From contig NZ_JBHULV010000016.1 of assembly GCF_042684645.1 (NCBI RefSeq), positions 12,797 through 76,796 of the forward strand: 64,000 nt of DNA, in the 5' to 3' direction. Made by a program: the position numbers and the translations under genes. Numbering within the stretch: the first letter of the stretch is position 1; every line of letters starts with the position of its first letter. Shown here one piece after another: positions 53,880-62,999 of the stretch. Under the pieces are notes generated by a model. That model had not been told where the DNA came from and did not search any database. It worked only from the letters and a program-made list of their open reading frames with translations. The stretch comes from Pseudopedobacter alpinus (GTDB lineage: Bacteria > Bacteroidota > Bacteroidia > Sphingobacteriales > Sphingobacteriaceae).

Positions 53880-54019
53880 TGAAATCCAACTCACTACTAT
53901 TTATTAGCTAACATTTTAAATATCAAGATCTAAGAAAAATAAAATTAAGTTATTTTTCAAATCATCGGTTTTGGCACACAATTAGCCAATACCTACTTCA
54001 TCAAACAAAAAATATAATC

Positions 54020-54490
54020 ATGAAAAAATTATTACTATTAACATTATTTGCAGTTAGCGTATCGCTAAGCGGAATGGCACAATCATCTTACAAAAATTCA
54101 ATAGGTTTGGGTCTTGATTTTGGAAACGGAGCTACATTAGCCGGTCCATCATTTAAACATTTTTTTAACGCAAATTCAGCTGGTCAAGCTGAGTTATTAT
54201 TTGGAGGTAACACAACTAGATTACAAGCATTTTATCAGTATCATCAATCTATAAAAGGCGCTCAAGGTTTAAACTGGTACATAGGTGGTGGACCAGGTTT
54301 TGACTTTCATGATCATGGTAGAAATAACGATCATACCAGCTTTTTATTGATACCTATGGCAGGTTTAGATTTTAAAATTCCAGGGGCACCAATTGCAATG
54401 AATTTTGATTGGAGACCAACAGCATTTATCGGAGATCACAGTCATTTTGAAGGCGGAAGATTTGGTTTCGGTTTTAGATTCGCTTTTTAA
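54020..54490 (+). CDS. Small outer-membrane beta-barrel protein
   Basis: A 156-residue protein with a signal peptide (cleavage after SGMAQ). The rest alternates Gly/aromatic strands and ends in GFGFRFAF, a terminal Phe that fits an eight-stranded barrel. A His-rich stretch (FHDHGRNNDH) lies near residue 100 and GDHSHFEGG near the end, which could bind a metal. Function unknown. It is followed by a terminator. Confidence 0.8.
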   Translation: MKKLLLLTLFAVSVSLSGMAQSSYKNSIGLGLDFGNGATLAGPSFKHFFNANSAGQAELLFGGNTTRLQAFYQYHQSIKGAQGLNWYIGGGPGFDFHDHGRNNDHTSFLLIPMAGLDFKIPGAPIAMNFDWRPTAFIGDHSHFEGGRFGFGFRFAF

Positions 54491-54508
54491 TAACAAAAAA
54501 TTATCATT

Positions 54509-54547
54509 AAAAATCCCCTTGCTCAATAATTTGAGAAGGGGATTTTT
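54509..54547 (+). terminator. Terminator after the small barrel gene
   Basis: AAAAATCCCCTT pairs with AAGGGGATTTTT around a 15-base loop that can extend with CTCAA/TTGAG, and T-run after. Confidence 0.9.
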
Positions 54548-54567
54548 GTGTAATGATAATTTTGATG

Positions 54568-55395
54568 CTAATCTGTATTTCTAATTCTTAGAAAGGATGA
54601 ATACATAAACTCTGCTCTATATTTTAATTTATTTGCTTTGTTCTCTTCATATTTCAATATTTCATATTCATCAAAAACTGTTTTAGATTCTAAATAATCC
54701 AAACTGAGTTTTCCATAAGTATCTTGTCTAAAATTTAGATGTAATTCTTCTATCGACTCTAAAACGTTTCCTGTTTGAACAAAATAACTAGGTTTTCCTA
54801 CTTTAACGCCTTTAAGTTTTTGACTCAGCGGTTTAACCAATTCATAATTTAAACTAATCAAATTATAAGTCAAACTATCAACTAACTACTCTCCTTGGAA
54901 CCCCTTTTCTGAATTAAACGATATCAAATACAAATTATCTTTCAAACTTAATTGATATTTATAATTACCGGATTTATTTAAAAATTTGTAGTTATCTAAT
55001 TCAAAAATCCCTATCAGTTTACCAGTAAATGCAAGATTCTTTAATAGATTCCCAAAGTCATATTTCTTAAAAAACACATCGTCATAAAAGTGTTCTCCAA
55101 CTAAATCTTCAAACTTATAATTTTTATTGTGTAAACCTTCTAATTGAAACTTTCCTGTTTGATTAATTTTAACTGTTATTTCGCTATTATTTTTTAAAGA
55201 TTCAACAAATATATTGCAATTAACAAAATCCTTATGGAGATTCTTATTTGTTGCAGTTTTCATTTTTTCTATAATAATTTCTGCAAAACCCTCAGGAAAA
55301 ACCCTTACCTCTCTTAGCGGAATAGGAGTTTGGGCTTTAATATTTGAATAAAAATTCAAAGCGAGTAAAAATAAAATAATATTTTTCAAATTCAA
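54568..55395 (-). pseudogene. Secreted protein gene, split by an in-frame TAG
   Basis: From the ATG at 55395 a 169-codon frame (signal peptide ending in NIKAQ) stops with TAG at 54888-54886. The same frame continues without break to 54568, with a further 105 or so residues of normal composition (LVDSLTYNLISLNYELVKP). So a single in-frame stop splits what was one 275-residue protein. Function unknown; secreted. A TTG at 54873 could restart translation of the second part, but this is not needed to explain it. Confidence 0.7.
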
Positions 55396-55422
55396 AGTAT
55401 TATAAGTGAAATTTAAAACAGT

Positions 55423-55444
55423 AAAACTTCTTGAGTTAACAAGA
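55423..55444. terminator. Small hairpin
   Basis: ACTTCTTG pairs with CAAGAAGT around AGTTAA, with TCTT after. It may end the short remnant frame on the minus strand (55571-55461). Confidence 0.5.
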
Positions 55445-55460
55445 AGTCTTACTTGTTATT

Positions 55461-55571
55461 CTAACTTAATTCAAACCAATCCCATCTACCATCTTCGTTT
55501 GATTTGCAATCACTATTGTACTTTCTTAAAATTCTGAACCCAAAAATAACAGTGCCTTTCTTGACATTCTT
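55461..55571 (-). pseudogene. Possible gene remnant (C-terminal fragment)
   Basis: A 36-codon minus-strand frame (KNVKKGTVIFGFRIL and so on, ending in DWFELS) opens directly after an upstream in-frame stop and ends in TAG at 55461-55463. The amino-acid mix looks coding, but there is no start codon. It could be the tail of a gene lost upstream, or chance. The rest of 55396-55938 shows nothing further. Confidence 0.3.
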
Positions 55572-55938
55572 TTAAAATTCATTTTGACTAATTATAAATT
55601 TTGCTACTCATAATGCTTTTCGCCGCCTCGTGTAATGTTTTTTCAAAGTGTCACTACAATAGAACACTAGACTTATGTATCCGATCAGGTAAATCTGAAA
55701 TAAATATCATAATTAAATTTAGAATTAAACAATAAACTGAAAAAATAAATAAAATAAATACTAAATTAATTTATTAAATTTAAATCTTCAAAATATGACA
55801 ATTTAATACTTTTTAAGAAAAAATTATTATATTTCAGTACCTTTATCTCATAATTAGATTTTAATTGAAATAAATATATTCCATAATTAATTCATGATTT
55901 AATGTTTTTATAAATTTATTAGGTAGACGATTAAAGTT
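55572..55938. other. AT-rich gap before the Fic gene
   Basis: This 367-bp stretch is very AT-rich except for a CG-rich island near 55620-55700. I see no gene, terminator or repeat that I can support. Confidence 0.4.
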
Positions 55939-56988
55939 TCAAATCCCTAAAATAGAACAATACCTATTTAAAGCATTTAACTCTTCTTGGGCAACAAATA
56001 AATGAAAATCTTCTTTTCTTTGATCAACCTGAGCATTTTCTAAAGATTGGTAATATCGCATTCTATTTTCTACATCTCCTTTAATATTAGCAATCACATA
56101 TCCATTTTTTAGTAAAATTAAATTCATTATCAGCCTTGATGTTCTACCGTTTCCGTCAATAAAAGGATGAACTGTAACTAATCTCTCGCTTAATTCTGCG
56201 GCCAAAACCACGGGATGGAAATGATTTTTATTTGCTTCATACCAAAAAAACAAATCTTCCATTTGCTTTTTAATGATGTATGGTTGTGGCGGCAAGTGCC
56301 TGCTTCCTTTTATCATCACTTGTACATCCCTGTATTTTCCTGCATTTTTTGCATCAATACCTTTAAGAATGAGCGTATGTAATTGTAATAAATCTCTTTC
56401 AGAAAAATCACTATCCTTATTTATCAACTCTTTTAAATATTCTATTGCCTCTTTATGATTAATAGCTTCTAAATGCTCTCTCATACTTTTACCAGATATT
56501 GTAATACCTTCATTAACTACTAAATCTGTTTCTTTAAGTGTTAAAGTATTTCCTTCAATACGGTTACTCTCAAAAGTATATTCTAACTCTAATGCTTGTG
56601 CTATCCTGTAACTATCTAAATCTCTATGGTTAGCTAACTTATTTTTTATTTTATCTATCTCGTTCAAAACTAATATTAAGTCATCCTCCATCTTTTTTAA
56701 ATCAGATTTCGTATAATACTTAACCTTATCTTCCGCAAGAGAAAGAACCTCTAAAGCAAAATTGCCATATCCAATATTTTCAACTATTTGGTTACTGAGC
56801 CAATCAACCAATAAATCGTGTGCATCAAGCTCTAAAAGATTAGAAAGTTTTATAATTTGTTCTCTAGTAGGTTTTCTTGCACCACTTTCAAATTTACTAA
56901 CCAAAGATGCATCAACATTTAATGCCGACGCAATTTCTCTTATTTTTAAACCTTTTTCTAATCTAGCACTTTTAAACTTAGCTTTCAT
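55939..56988 (-). CDS. Fused HTH_XRE-Fic AMPylase
   Basis: A 349-residue protein with an N-terminal XRE-type helix-turn-helix (IREIASALNVDASLVSKFESG, near residue 14) joined to a Fic domain. The catalytic motif HPFIDGNGRTSR is complete near residue 272, so it may transfer AMP to protein targets; the inhibitory motif SNRIEG near residue 142 fits class II auto-inhibition. The ATG at 56988 is chosen because the earlier one (57015) overlaps the -7 box. The HTH likely binds the two repeats at its own promoter. Stand-alone; targets unknown. Confidence 0.88.
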   Translation of the reverse strand: MKAKFKSARLEKGLKIREIASALNVDASLVSKFESGARKPTREQIIKLSNLLELDAHDLLVDWLSNQIVENIGYGNFALEVLSLAEDKVKYYTKSDLKKMEDDLILVLNEIDKIKNKLANHRDLDSYRIAQALELEYTFESNRIEGNTLTLKETDLVVNEGITISGKSMREHLEAINHKEAIEYLKELINKDSDFSERDLLQLHTLILKGIDAKNAGKYRDVQVMIKGSRHLPPQPYIIKKQMEDLFFWYEANKNHFHPVVLAAELSERLVTVHPFIDGNGRTSRLIMNLILLKNGYVIANIKGDVENRMRYYQSLENAQVDQRKEDFHLFVAQEELNALNRYCSILGI

Positions 56989-57020
56989 AATACATGACAA
57001 ATAAATACATGACAAATATA
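56989..57020 (-). promoter_or_regulatory. HTH-Fic promoter with two 13-nt direct repeats
   Basis: On the minus strand TATATTTG (57020-57013) is the -7 box. TTTGTCATGTATT occurs twice, at 57016-57004 and 57001-56989, 15 bp apart. The first copy overlaps the -7 box and the second ends one base before the ATG at 56988. This is the layout of an operator for self-repression. Confidence 0.65.
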
Positions 57021-57074
57021 GTCATTTTTTTATAATAATTATAATCTCTAAAAAAACCAAATTCCACAAAAAAA

Positions 57075-57103
57075 CCCTTCCCGAAATTATCGAAAAGGGC
57101 TTT
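57075..57103 (-). terminator. Terminator after rpsJ
   Basis: Minus strand: AAGCCCTTTTCGATAATTTC with a partly matching arm GGGAAGGGTT, then seven Ts. It lies about 20 bases after the rpsJ stop and ends the str operon. Confidence 0.8.
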
Positions 57104-57124
57104 ATAATATTTTTAAAAAATCTA

Positions 57125-57430
57125 TCAGACTTTGATTTCAACTTCAACACCTGAAGGTAATTCCAATTTCATTAAAGCGTCAACAGTTTTAGCTGATGCA
57201 CTGTAAATGTCTAACAATCTTTTGTAAGAGCATAATTGAAATTGCTCTCTTGCTTTTTTGTTAACGTGTGGAGAACGTAATACAGTGTAAATTTTCTTCT
57301 CTGTTGGAAGAGGAATTGGACCACTAACTACTGCACCCGTAGGTTTAACAGTTTTTACAATTTTCTCAGCAGATTTATCTACCAAGTTGTAATCGTAAGA
57401 TTTTAATTTAATTCTAATTCTTTGGCTCAT
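57125..57430 (-). CDS. rpsJ: Ribosomal protein S10
   Basis: A 101-residue S10, part of the 30S head, also the NusB partner in antitermination. Conserved parts: RIKLKSYDYNLVDKSAEKIV at the start, GPIPLPTEKKIYTVLRSPHVNKKAREQFQ near residue 39. It ends the str operon here; rplC, which often follows, is absent, and a terminator and an HTH-Fic gene come next. Confidence 0.97.
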   Translation of the reverse strand: MSQRIRIKLKSYDYNLVDKSAEKIVKTVKPTGAVVSGPIPLPTEKKIYTVLRSPHVNKKAREQFQLCSYKRLLDIYSASAKTVDALMKLELPSGVEVEIKV

Positions 57431-57513
57431 TTTATTTGTTTTGTGTTTCGTCGTTAGAGCTATTTGTAACGGGAAACGGGTTTATTTTTATTTTGATGAT
57501 TTCTCAGATTTTA

Positions 57514-57569
57514 GGATTACACAGATTTATCTAAAACTCGGTCTGTGTAATCCCTAAATCGGTGTAATC
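57514..57569. repeat. GATTACACAGA hairpin in the fusA-rpsJ gap
   Basis: GGATTACACAGA (57514-57525) pairs perfectly with TCTGTGTAATCC (57542-57553); CTAAATCGGTGTAATC follows. Related words lie in the rpsG-fusA gap at 59710-59770. Confidence 0.65.
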
Positions 57570-57574
57570 AAATA

Positions 57575-59680
57575 TTATGCGTTTGCTTTTGCTCCTTTAA
57601 CTTTGGCAACTACTTCTTCTTGTACTCCTTTTGGAGCTGGTTCGTAGTGGTCAAACTCCATTGTAGAAGTTGCTCTACCAGAAGTAATAGTACGTAATTG
57701 AGTTACATATCCAAACATTTCAGAAAGTGGTACTAAAGCTTTGATTACTTGAGCACCTGCTCTTGTATCCATACCTTGTAGTTGACCTCTTCTTCTGTTT
57801 AAATCTCCCATTACATCACCCATGTTTTCTTCTGGAGTTAAAACTTCAATTTTCATGATAGGCTCCATTAAAACTGGCTTACATTTAGGCAATGCCTCGC
57901 GGAAAGCCATTCTTGCTGCTAATTCAAAAGATAAAGCATCTGAATCGACAGCGTGGAATGAACCATCAATTAAACGAACTTTCATACCAACTACTGGGTA
58001 GCCAGCTAAAACACCGTTTGATAAAGAGTTTTCGAATCCTTTTTGTACAGATGGAATAAATTCGCGAGGAATAGAACCACCAGAAATTTCGTTAACAAAC
58101 TCAAGGCCTAGTTTACCTTCTTCAGATGGAGAAATAATAACCTGAATATCAGCAAATTTACCACGTCCACCAGATTGTTTCTTATAAACTTCACGGTGTT
58201 GCGCTTCGCCAGTAATAGCCTCTTTGTAAGCAACTTGTGGTGCTCCTTGGTTAACCTCTACTTTAAATTCACGTTTTAAACGATCCATTAAAATATCTAA
58301 GTGAAGCTCGCCCATACCTTGAATAATGGTTTGACCAGAATCTTCATCAGTATGAACTTTGAAAGTTGGATCTTCTTCAGCTAGTTTACCTAAACCAATA
58401 CCTAATTTATCAGCATCAGCTTGAGTTTTAGGCTCAATAGCTAAACCAATAACTGGATCGGGGAAATCCATAGATTCCAATACGATTGGATTCTTCTCTA
58501 CGCAAAGTGTATCTCCTGTTTTAATATCCTTAAAACCAACAATTGCAGCAATATCTCCAGCTCCTACATTAGGAATTGGGTTTTGCTTGTTAGCATGCAT
58601 TTGGAAAATACGAGAAATACGCTCTTTGTTTCCTGAACGAGCATTGAATATATAAGAACCTGCTTCTAAGTTTCCAGAGTAAACTCTGATAAAACAAAGA
58701 CGACCTACGAAAGGATCTGTTGCAATTTTAAAAGCTAAAGCTGCAAAAGGCTCTTGTTCTGATGGCTGGCGAGTAATCGCTTCACCTGTATCTGGGTGCG
58801 TTCCTGTAATAGCTTCAACATCCATTGGAGATGGCAATAATTCCATCACATAATCCAACATAGTTTGAACACCTTTGTTTTTGAAAGATGAACCACAAAC
58901 CATAGGAACAATTTTAGCATCTAACGTAGCTTTACGTAATGCATCTAAAACCTCACGTTCTGTTATCGTTTCTGGAGCATCAAAGAATTTTTCCATCAAA
59001 GATTCGTCGTATTCTGCAACAGCCTCCAATAATTTCTCTCTCCACTCAGTAGCTTCTTCAATTACATCTTCTGGTATTGGAACCTCAGTAAAAGTCATCC
59101 CTTTATCTGCTTCATTCCAAACAATACCTCTCCAGTTAATTAAATCAACAACACCTTTAAATCCATCTTCTGCTCCAATTGGAACTTGTAATGGAACAGC
59201 GTTAGAACCTAGCATATCTTTAACCTGCTTAACAACTTTTAAGAAGTCAGCACCAGCTCTATCCATTTTATTAACAAATCCTAAACGTGGTACGTTATAG
59301 TTATTAGCTAATCTCCAGTTAGTTTCTGATTGAGGTTCAACACCATCAACAGCAGAAAACAAGAACACTAATCCGTCTAACACACGTAAAGATCTGTTTA
59401 CTTCAACCGTAAAATCTACGTGACCCGGAGTATCAATAACATTTACATGATAATCTTGACCTCTGTACTTCCAAGTAACAGTAGTTGCTGCAGAAGTGAT
59501 TGTAATTCCTCTTTCCGCTTCTTGTGCCATCCAATCCATTGTAGAAGCACCATCGTGTACTTCACCAATTTTATGGTTTACACCTGCGTAATAAAGAATA
59601 CGCTCTGTCGTAGTTGTTTTACCCGCATCAATGTGGGCAGCAATTCCGATATTTCTTGTGAATTTTAAATCTCTTGACAT
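57575..59680 (-). CDS. fusA: Elongation factor G
   Basis: The translocation GTPase, 701 residues. Domain I has the P-loop AHIDAGKTTTTERIL near residue 15, ERGITI near residue 57, DTPGHVDFT near residue 86 and NKMD near residue 140. Domains II-V follow in order. It is the third gene of the str operon, and the long gaps on both sides hold hairpin repeats. Confidence 0.98.
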   Translation of the reverse strand: MSRDLKFTRNIGIAAHIDAGKTTTTERILYYAGVNHKIGEVHDGASTMDWMAQEAERGITITSAATTVTWKYRGQDYHVNVIDTPGHVDFTVEVNRSLRVLDGLVFLFSAVDGVEPQSETNWRLANNYNVPRLGFVNKMDRAGADFLKVVKQVKDMLGSNAVPLQVPIGAEDGFKGVVDLINWRGIVWNEADKGMTFTEVPIPEDVIEEATEWREKLLEAVAEYDESLMEKFFDAPETITEREVLDALRKATLDAKIVPMVCGSSFKNKGVQTMLDYVMELLPSPMDVEAITGTHPDTGEAITRQPSEQEPFAALAFKIATDPFVGRLCFIRVYSGNLEAGSYIFNARSGNKERISRIFQMHANKQNPIPNVGAGDIAAIVGFKDIKTGDTLCVEKNPIVLESMDFPDPVIGLAIEPKTQADADKLGIGLGKLAEEDPTFKVHTDEDSGQTIIQGMGELHLDILMDRLKREFKVEVNQGAPQVAYKEAITGEAQHREVYKKQSGGRGKFADIQVIISPSEEGKLGLEFVNEISGGSIPREFIPSVQKGFENSLSNGVLAGYPVVGMKVRLIDGSFHAVDSDALSFELAARMAFREALPKCKPVLMEPIMKIEVLTPEENMGDVMGDLNRRRGQLQGMDTRAGAQVIKALVPLSEMFGYVTQLRTITSGRATSTMEFDHYEPAPKGVQEEVVAKVKGAKANA

Positions 59681-59709
59681 TATAAATGATTTATGGGATT
59701 TTTAAATGA

Positions 59710-59770
59710 ATACACCGATTTTAGCTTTATGGGAAAAAATCGGTGTATCAAATTAATCTGTATAATCTGT
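59710..59770. repeat. ATACACCGATTTT hairpin in the rpsG-fusA gap
   Basis: ATACACCGATTTT (59710-59722) pairs perfectly with AAAATCGGTGTAT (59736-59748), followed by AATCTGTATAATCTGTG. The words CGGTGTA and ATCTGTGTAATC recur in the fusA-rpsJ gap. Confidence 0.65.
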
Positions 59771-59773
59771 GTT

Positions 59774-60241
59774 CTAGAATCTAAAATGAGAGAAAGCTTT
59801 GTTAGCCTCTGCCATTTTATGGGTATCTTCTTTTTTCTTAACAGCAGCACCTTCGCCTTTAGCAGCAGATATAATTTCTCCAGCTAATTTCTCAGTCATG
59901 GTTTTTTCACCACGTTTTCTGCTAAAGCTAATCAACCATTTCATACCTAAAGCAACTTTACGCTCTGGTCTTACTTCTGTTGGAACTTGAAAGTTTGCAC
60001 CACCAACACGTCTTGATTTTACTTCAACAGCTGGGCTAATATTAGCTAATGCTTTTTTCCATTGTTCTAAACCGTTTTCACTAGTTTTAGTTTCTACAAT
60101 TTCAATAGCTCCGTAAAAAATGTCATAAGCGATAGATTTTTTTCCATCGTACATCATATTATTTACAAACCTGGTAACCGTAACGTCGTTAAACTTTGGG
60201 TCAGGCAGGATGATTCTCTTTTTTGGTTTCGATTTTCTCAT
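59774..60241 (-). CDS. rpsG: Ribosomal protein S7
   Basis: A 155-residue S7, which nucleates 30S head assembly on 16S rRNA. Conserved words: FNDVTVTRFVNNMMYDGKKSIAYDI near residue 17, GGANFQVPTEVRPERKVALGMKWL near residue 79, HKMAEANKAFSHFRF at the C-terminus. It follows rpsL by 19 bases in the str operon. Confidence 0.98.
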   Translation of the reverse strand: MRKSKPKKRIILPDPKFNDVTVTRFVNNMMYDGKKSIAYDIFYGAIEIVETKTSENGLEQWKKALANISPAVEVKSRRVGGANFQVPTEVRPERKVALGMKWLISFSRKRGEKTMTEKLAGEIISAAKGEGAAVKKKEDTHKMAEANKAFSHFRF

Positions 60242-60260
60242 TGTCTTGTCCTCCGTTTAA

Positions 60261-60674
60261 TTATTTCTTTTTACCTTTTGCTGGTGCAGCTGCTACTTGT
60301 CCTGGTTTTGGTTTTTTAGTACCGTATTTAGAACGACGTTGATTTCTACCTGCAACACCTGCTGTATCTAATGCTCCACGAACGATGTGGTAACGTACTC
60401 CAGGTAAATCTTTTACTCTTCCACCACGTACCAAAACAATAGAGTGTTCTTGTAAGTTGTGACCTTCCCCAGGAATGTAAGCATTAATCTCTTTTCCGTT
60501 TGTTAAACGTACACGAGCAACTTTACGCATTGCTGAGTTTGGTTTTTTAGGGGTAGTTGTATATACTCTTGTACATACGCCTCTTCGCTGTGGACAGCTG
60601 TCCAACGCTGGGGATTTACTCTTATCCACCAGAGCTACTCTACCTTTCCTAACTAATTGTTGAATGGTTGGCAT
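60261..60674 (-). CDS. rpsL: Ribosomal protein S12
   Basis: A 137-residue S12 at the decoding centre. The streptomycin-sensitive Lys residues are wild type in TTPKKPNSAMRKVARV near residue 42 and GGRVKDLPGVRYH near residue 85. A short Lys/Ala-rich tail (GQVAAAPAKGKKK) is a normal extension. It heads the str operon. Confidence 0.98.
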   Translation of the reverse strand: MPTIQQLVRKGRVALVDKSKSPALDSCPQRRGVCTRVYTTTPKKPNSAMRKVARVRLTNGKEINAYIPGEGHNLQEHSIVLVRGGRVKDLPGVRYHIVRGALDTAGVAGRNQRRSKYGTKKPKPGQVAAAPAKGKKK

Positions 60675-61166
60675 TAAGCTTTGTTTAAATTTGTTTTTTA
60701 AAAATTATTTAATCTTCTGTCTCAGAGCATTTAATACTCCTTAATAAAAGGACTGCAAAAGTAGAGTTTTATTTTTTGATTATCAATAGATTGAGAGCTT
60801 TTTTTTAAGTTTTATGTTTAGAAGCTGGAAGTGTGCTTTATACACACTAAATTTTGAATTTTGATTGATGAACTTATACGCATAAAAGTGCTTGCAATTA
60901 CAATCTTAATGTTTTACTAAAAGATGAATCAATCCTATTTGTACTGCTATTCTGAAAACTAGCAATTCTTGTTTAAGCGATTTAGTAAAAACCCAACCTC
61001 TCCTATTAAAATCAGTAAAAACACGGATACACTTTAAAAGTATATTTTGCTCATTTGTATGGTAGCTTTTTATTCATATCAAGAGAAACTGTTGATAGAA
61101 AATTACTTCGCTAAATCAAACCATAGCTATAAATACCAAAGAAATTAACAACAAACCATTAACATC
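60675..61166. other. Promoter region between rpsL and the 61167 gene
   Basis: This 492-bp gap holds the rpsL promoter: TACTTTTG on the minus strand (60763-60756) with TTG (60787-60785) 21 bp further up, giving a leader of about 80 bases. No clear promoter for the plus-strand gene, no repeat and no gene were found in the rest. Confidence 0.5.
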
Positions 61167-62915
61167 ATGAAAAAAACCATCCTTATACTATTAGCCATAC
61201 TTTATGTTGGTTTAGCATTTGCCCAAGAAGAGGAAAAGAAAAAAAGTAAGTTTAAGCTAAAAATGCCTGAACTAAAAATTGGAGAAAAGCTTGGGAATTT
61301 AGCGGGGAATTTAATGACCTCCACAACAAAAGATCTAAATACTGCTGTTGCAAAATCATCCATCACATCTGGACTTTACCCGCCAGAAATTAATACCTCT
61401 GAGGCAAAATATTTCCCAAAAGGAACTATTGAAGGCGATTATATGGTTGCTGTAACTTTTATGAAAGGCGAAGGAATGGGAATGTATAAAATTGATGGGA
61501 CGGTAACCTGTGAAGGCGAAGAAATGGAATATGTTGGTCTTGGTTCTTACTTAAAAACTTATAGAACCCCATTTAAAGCAGCCAAAACCATCAACATAAA
61601 AACTGTAACTGGCGATGAGGCAAGCTTTTCACTTAAACCTATTGTTGGGGTAGAAATTGTATCTGTTAACGGAGAGAATTCTCTTCCTGTTTTAGATTTA
61701 GCTGAAGATATTAAGTTAACTTATAGAAATCCGATAGGCTCAAAAGGTACTCGTATTAGAATATCATTAATTACAGATGTTGCCGGAGCAAGGGCTTTAA
61801 ACCACTTTGCAAGTTTTGATGCCAGGAATGATGGCGAAGTAACCGTTACTATTCCAAAAGAATCTTTAAGCAACCCAGAAATTGTTGGTAGCATAAAAGG
61901 AGTTGGCAATTTTAACAAAGGTGAAAACTTTTTAATTGTTGAGCGTGAATTTATTACGGAAAGAGATAAAATGGATGCGTCACAAAGAATCGGAAAATTA
62001 CAAACTGCAGAAATTAAAGCTACTTCTTATGCAGCTATGCCTGTTATTATAAAGGGCAAACAAGATGAGAGCGTTTATGCCTCTATAAGAGTAAATCAAA
62101 AAGAAAGCAATGGTATTGGGTATACGTTTTATAAGCCTAATGCTAATTATGGAATTCCTTTATCTAAGGGTTCTAAATTTGGCTTAGCTTCTTTTACACT
62201 TGAAGGAAAAACTTACAAAACGGAAACAGAAAAAAGTGAAAGATACGGATATGGAAATACAAGAATTATTACTACCACAACTACTACTTACAAATTCCCT
62301 CAATTGCCAGCAACACAATGGCAATCTGTAATGGAAAAAGTTTATACTGGTTTGGTTAAGTTTATGAAAACGGAATACAATATAGACTTTGTACCGGTTG
62401 ATAAAATTACAAGTAACAGTAATTATGCTATACTTTACCCGGCCGCAATAGATAATACCGAAAAAATTATCAAAACCAGTTACAAGGGAACCCAAAGAAC
62501 AGATGCAAAGTCTTTAGGCGAAATTTTAGGCAGTGTAAGCAGTAACTTTACTTCAGATAATGCTATGGTAAATTTAATGAAAGAAGCTGATGTTGATGGC
62601 TTAGTGAGTATGCGTCTGAACTTTCAAGTTGCTGGAAACAGTGATGGAAAAGTAGTATTAATTCCTTCTTTAACAATTAATATCACCGGACGAGATGAAA
62701 CTAACAATAACAAACAAGGCACTTATGCAAGCGCTTACATTGTAAACACTACAGGCAATCCTTTTAATGGAGACTTAATTAAAACAAACCCAACTGCATT
62801 GGCAAAAGCATGTTCTACAGATGAAATGATTAAAGCGCTTACGGATGGGATTCGGCTTTTAAGAACTAAAGAAGTAGCTTTAGGTTATGATAAAATTTGG
62901 AATATAGGGCAATAA
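61167..62915 (+). CDS. Large secreted protein of unknown function
   Basis: A 582-residue protein with a signal peptide (cleavage after LAFAQ) and a Lys/Glu-rich stretch (EEEKKKSKFKLKMPELK) just after it. The body is beta-rich with no domain I can name and no lipobox. Near residue 370 lies a run of Thr (TRIITTTTTTYK) after an Arg/Tyr/Gly turn. A cysteine-poor, probably periplasmic or outer-membrane-linked protein. It is monocistronic with a terminator. No function is proposed. Confidence 0.75.
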   Translation: MKKTILILLAILYVGLAFAQEEEKKKSKFKLKMPELKIGEKLGNLAGNLMTSTTKDLNTAVAKSSITSGLYPPEINTSEAKYFPKGTIEGDYMVAVTFMKGEGMGMYKIDGTVTCEGEEMEYVGLGSYLKTYRTPFKAAKTINIKTVTGDEASFSLKPIVGVEIVSVNGENSLPVLDLAEDIKLTYRNPIGSKGTRIRISLITDVAGARALNHFASFDARNDGEVTVTIPKESLSNPEIVGSIKGVGNFNKGENFLIVEREFITERDKMDASQRIGKLQTAEIKATSYAAMPVIIKGKQDESVYASIRVNQKESNGIGYTFYKPNANYGIPLSKGSKFGLASFTLEGKTYKTETEKSERYGYGNTRIITTTTTTYKFPQLPATQWQSVMEKVYTGLVKFMKTEYNIDFVPVDKITSNSNYAILYPAAIDNTEKIIKTSYKGTQRTDAKSLGEILGSVSSNFTSDNAMVNLMKEADVDGLVSMRLNFQVAGNSDGKVVLIPSLTINITGRDETNNNKQGTYASAYIVNTTGNPFNGDLIKTNPTALAKACSTDEMIKALTDGIRLLRTKEVALGYDKIWNIGQ

Positions 62916-62935
62916 GTTATTTTTTTAAGGCGATT

Positions 62936-62968
62936 AGGGTTCAGCAAAAACATGTTGAACCCTTTTTG
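62936..62968 (+). terminator. Terminator after the secreted protein gene
   Basis: AGGGTTCA pairs with TGAACCCT across a 12-base loop, followed by TTTTT. Confidence 0.85.
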
Positions 62969-62999
62969 TATGATTTTTTGAATATGATAATATCCGAAT

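Noticed and set aside
60261..60674. Possible streptomycin-resistance change in S12
   Set aside because: The two Lys positions usually mutated are wild type in sequence, so no resistance call is made.
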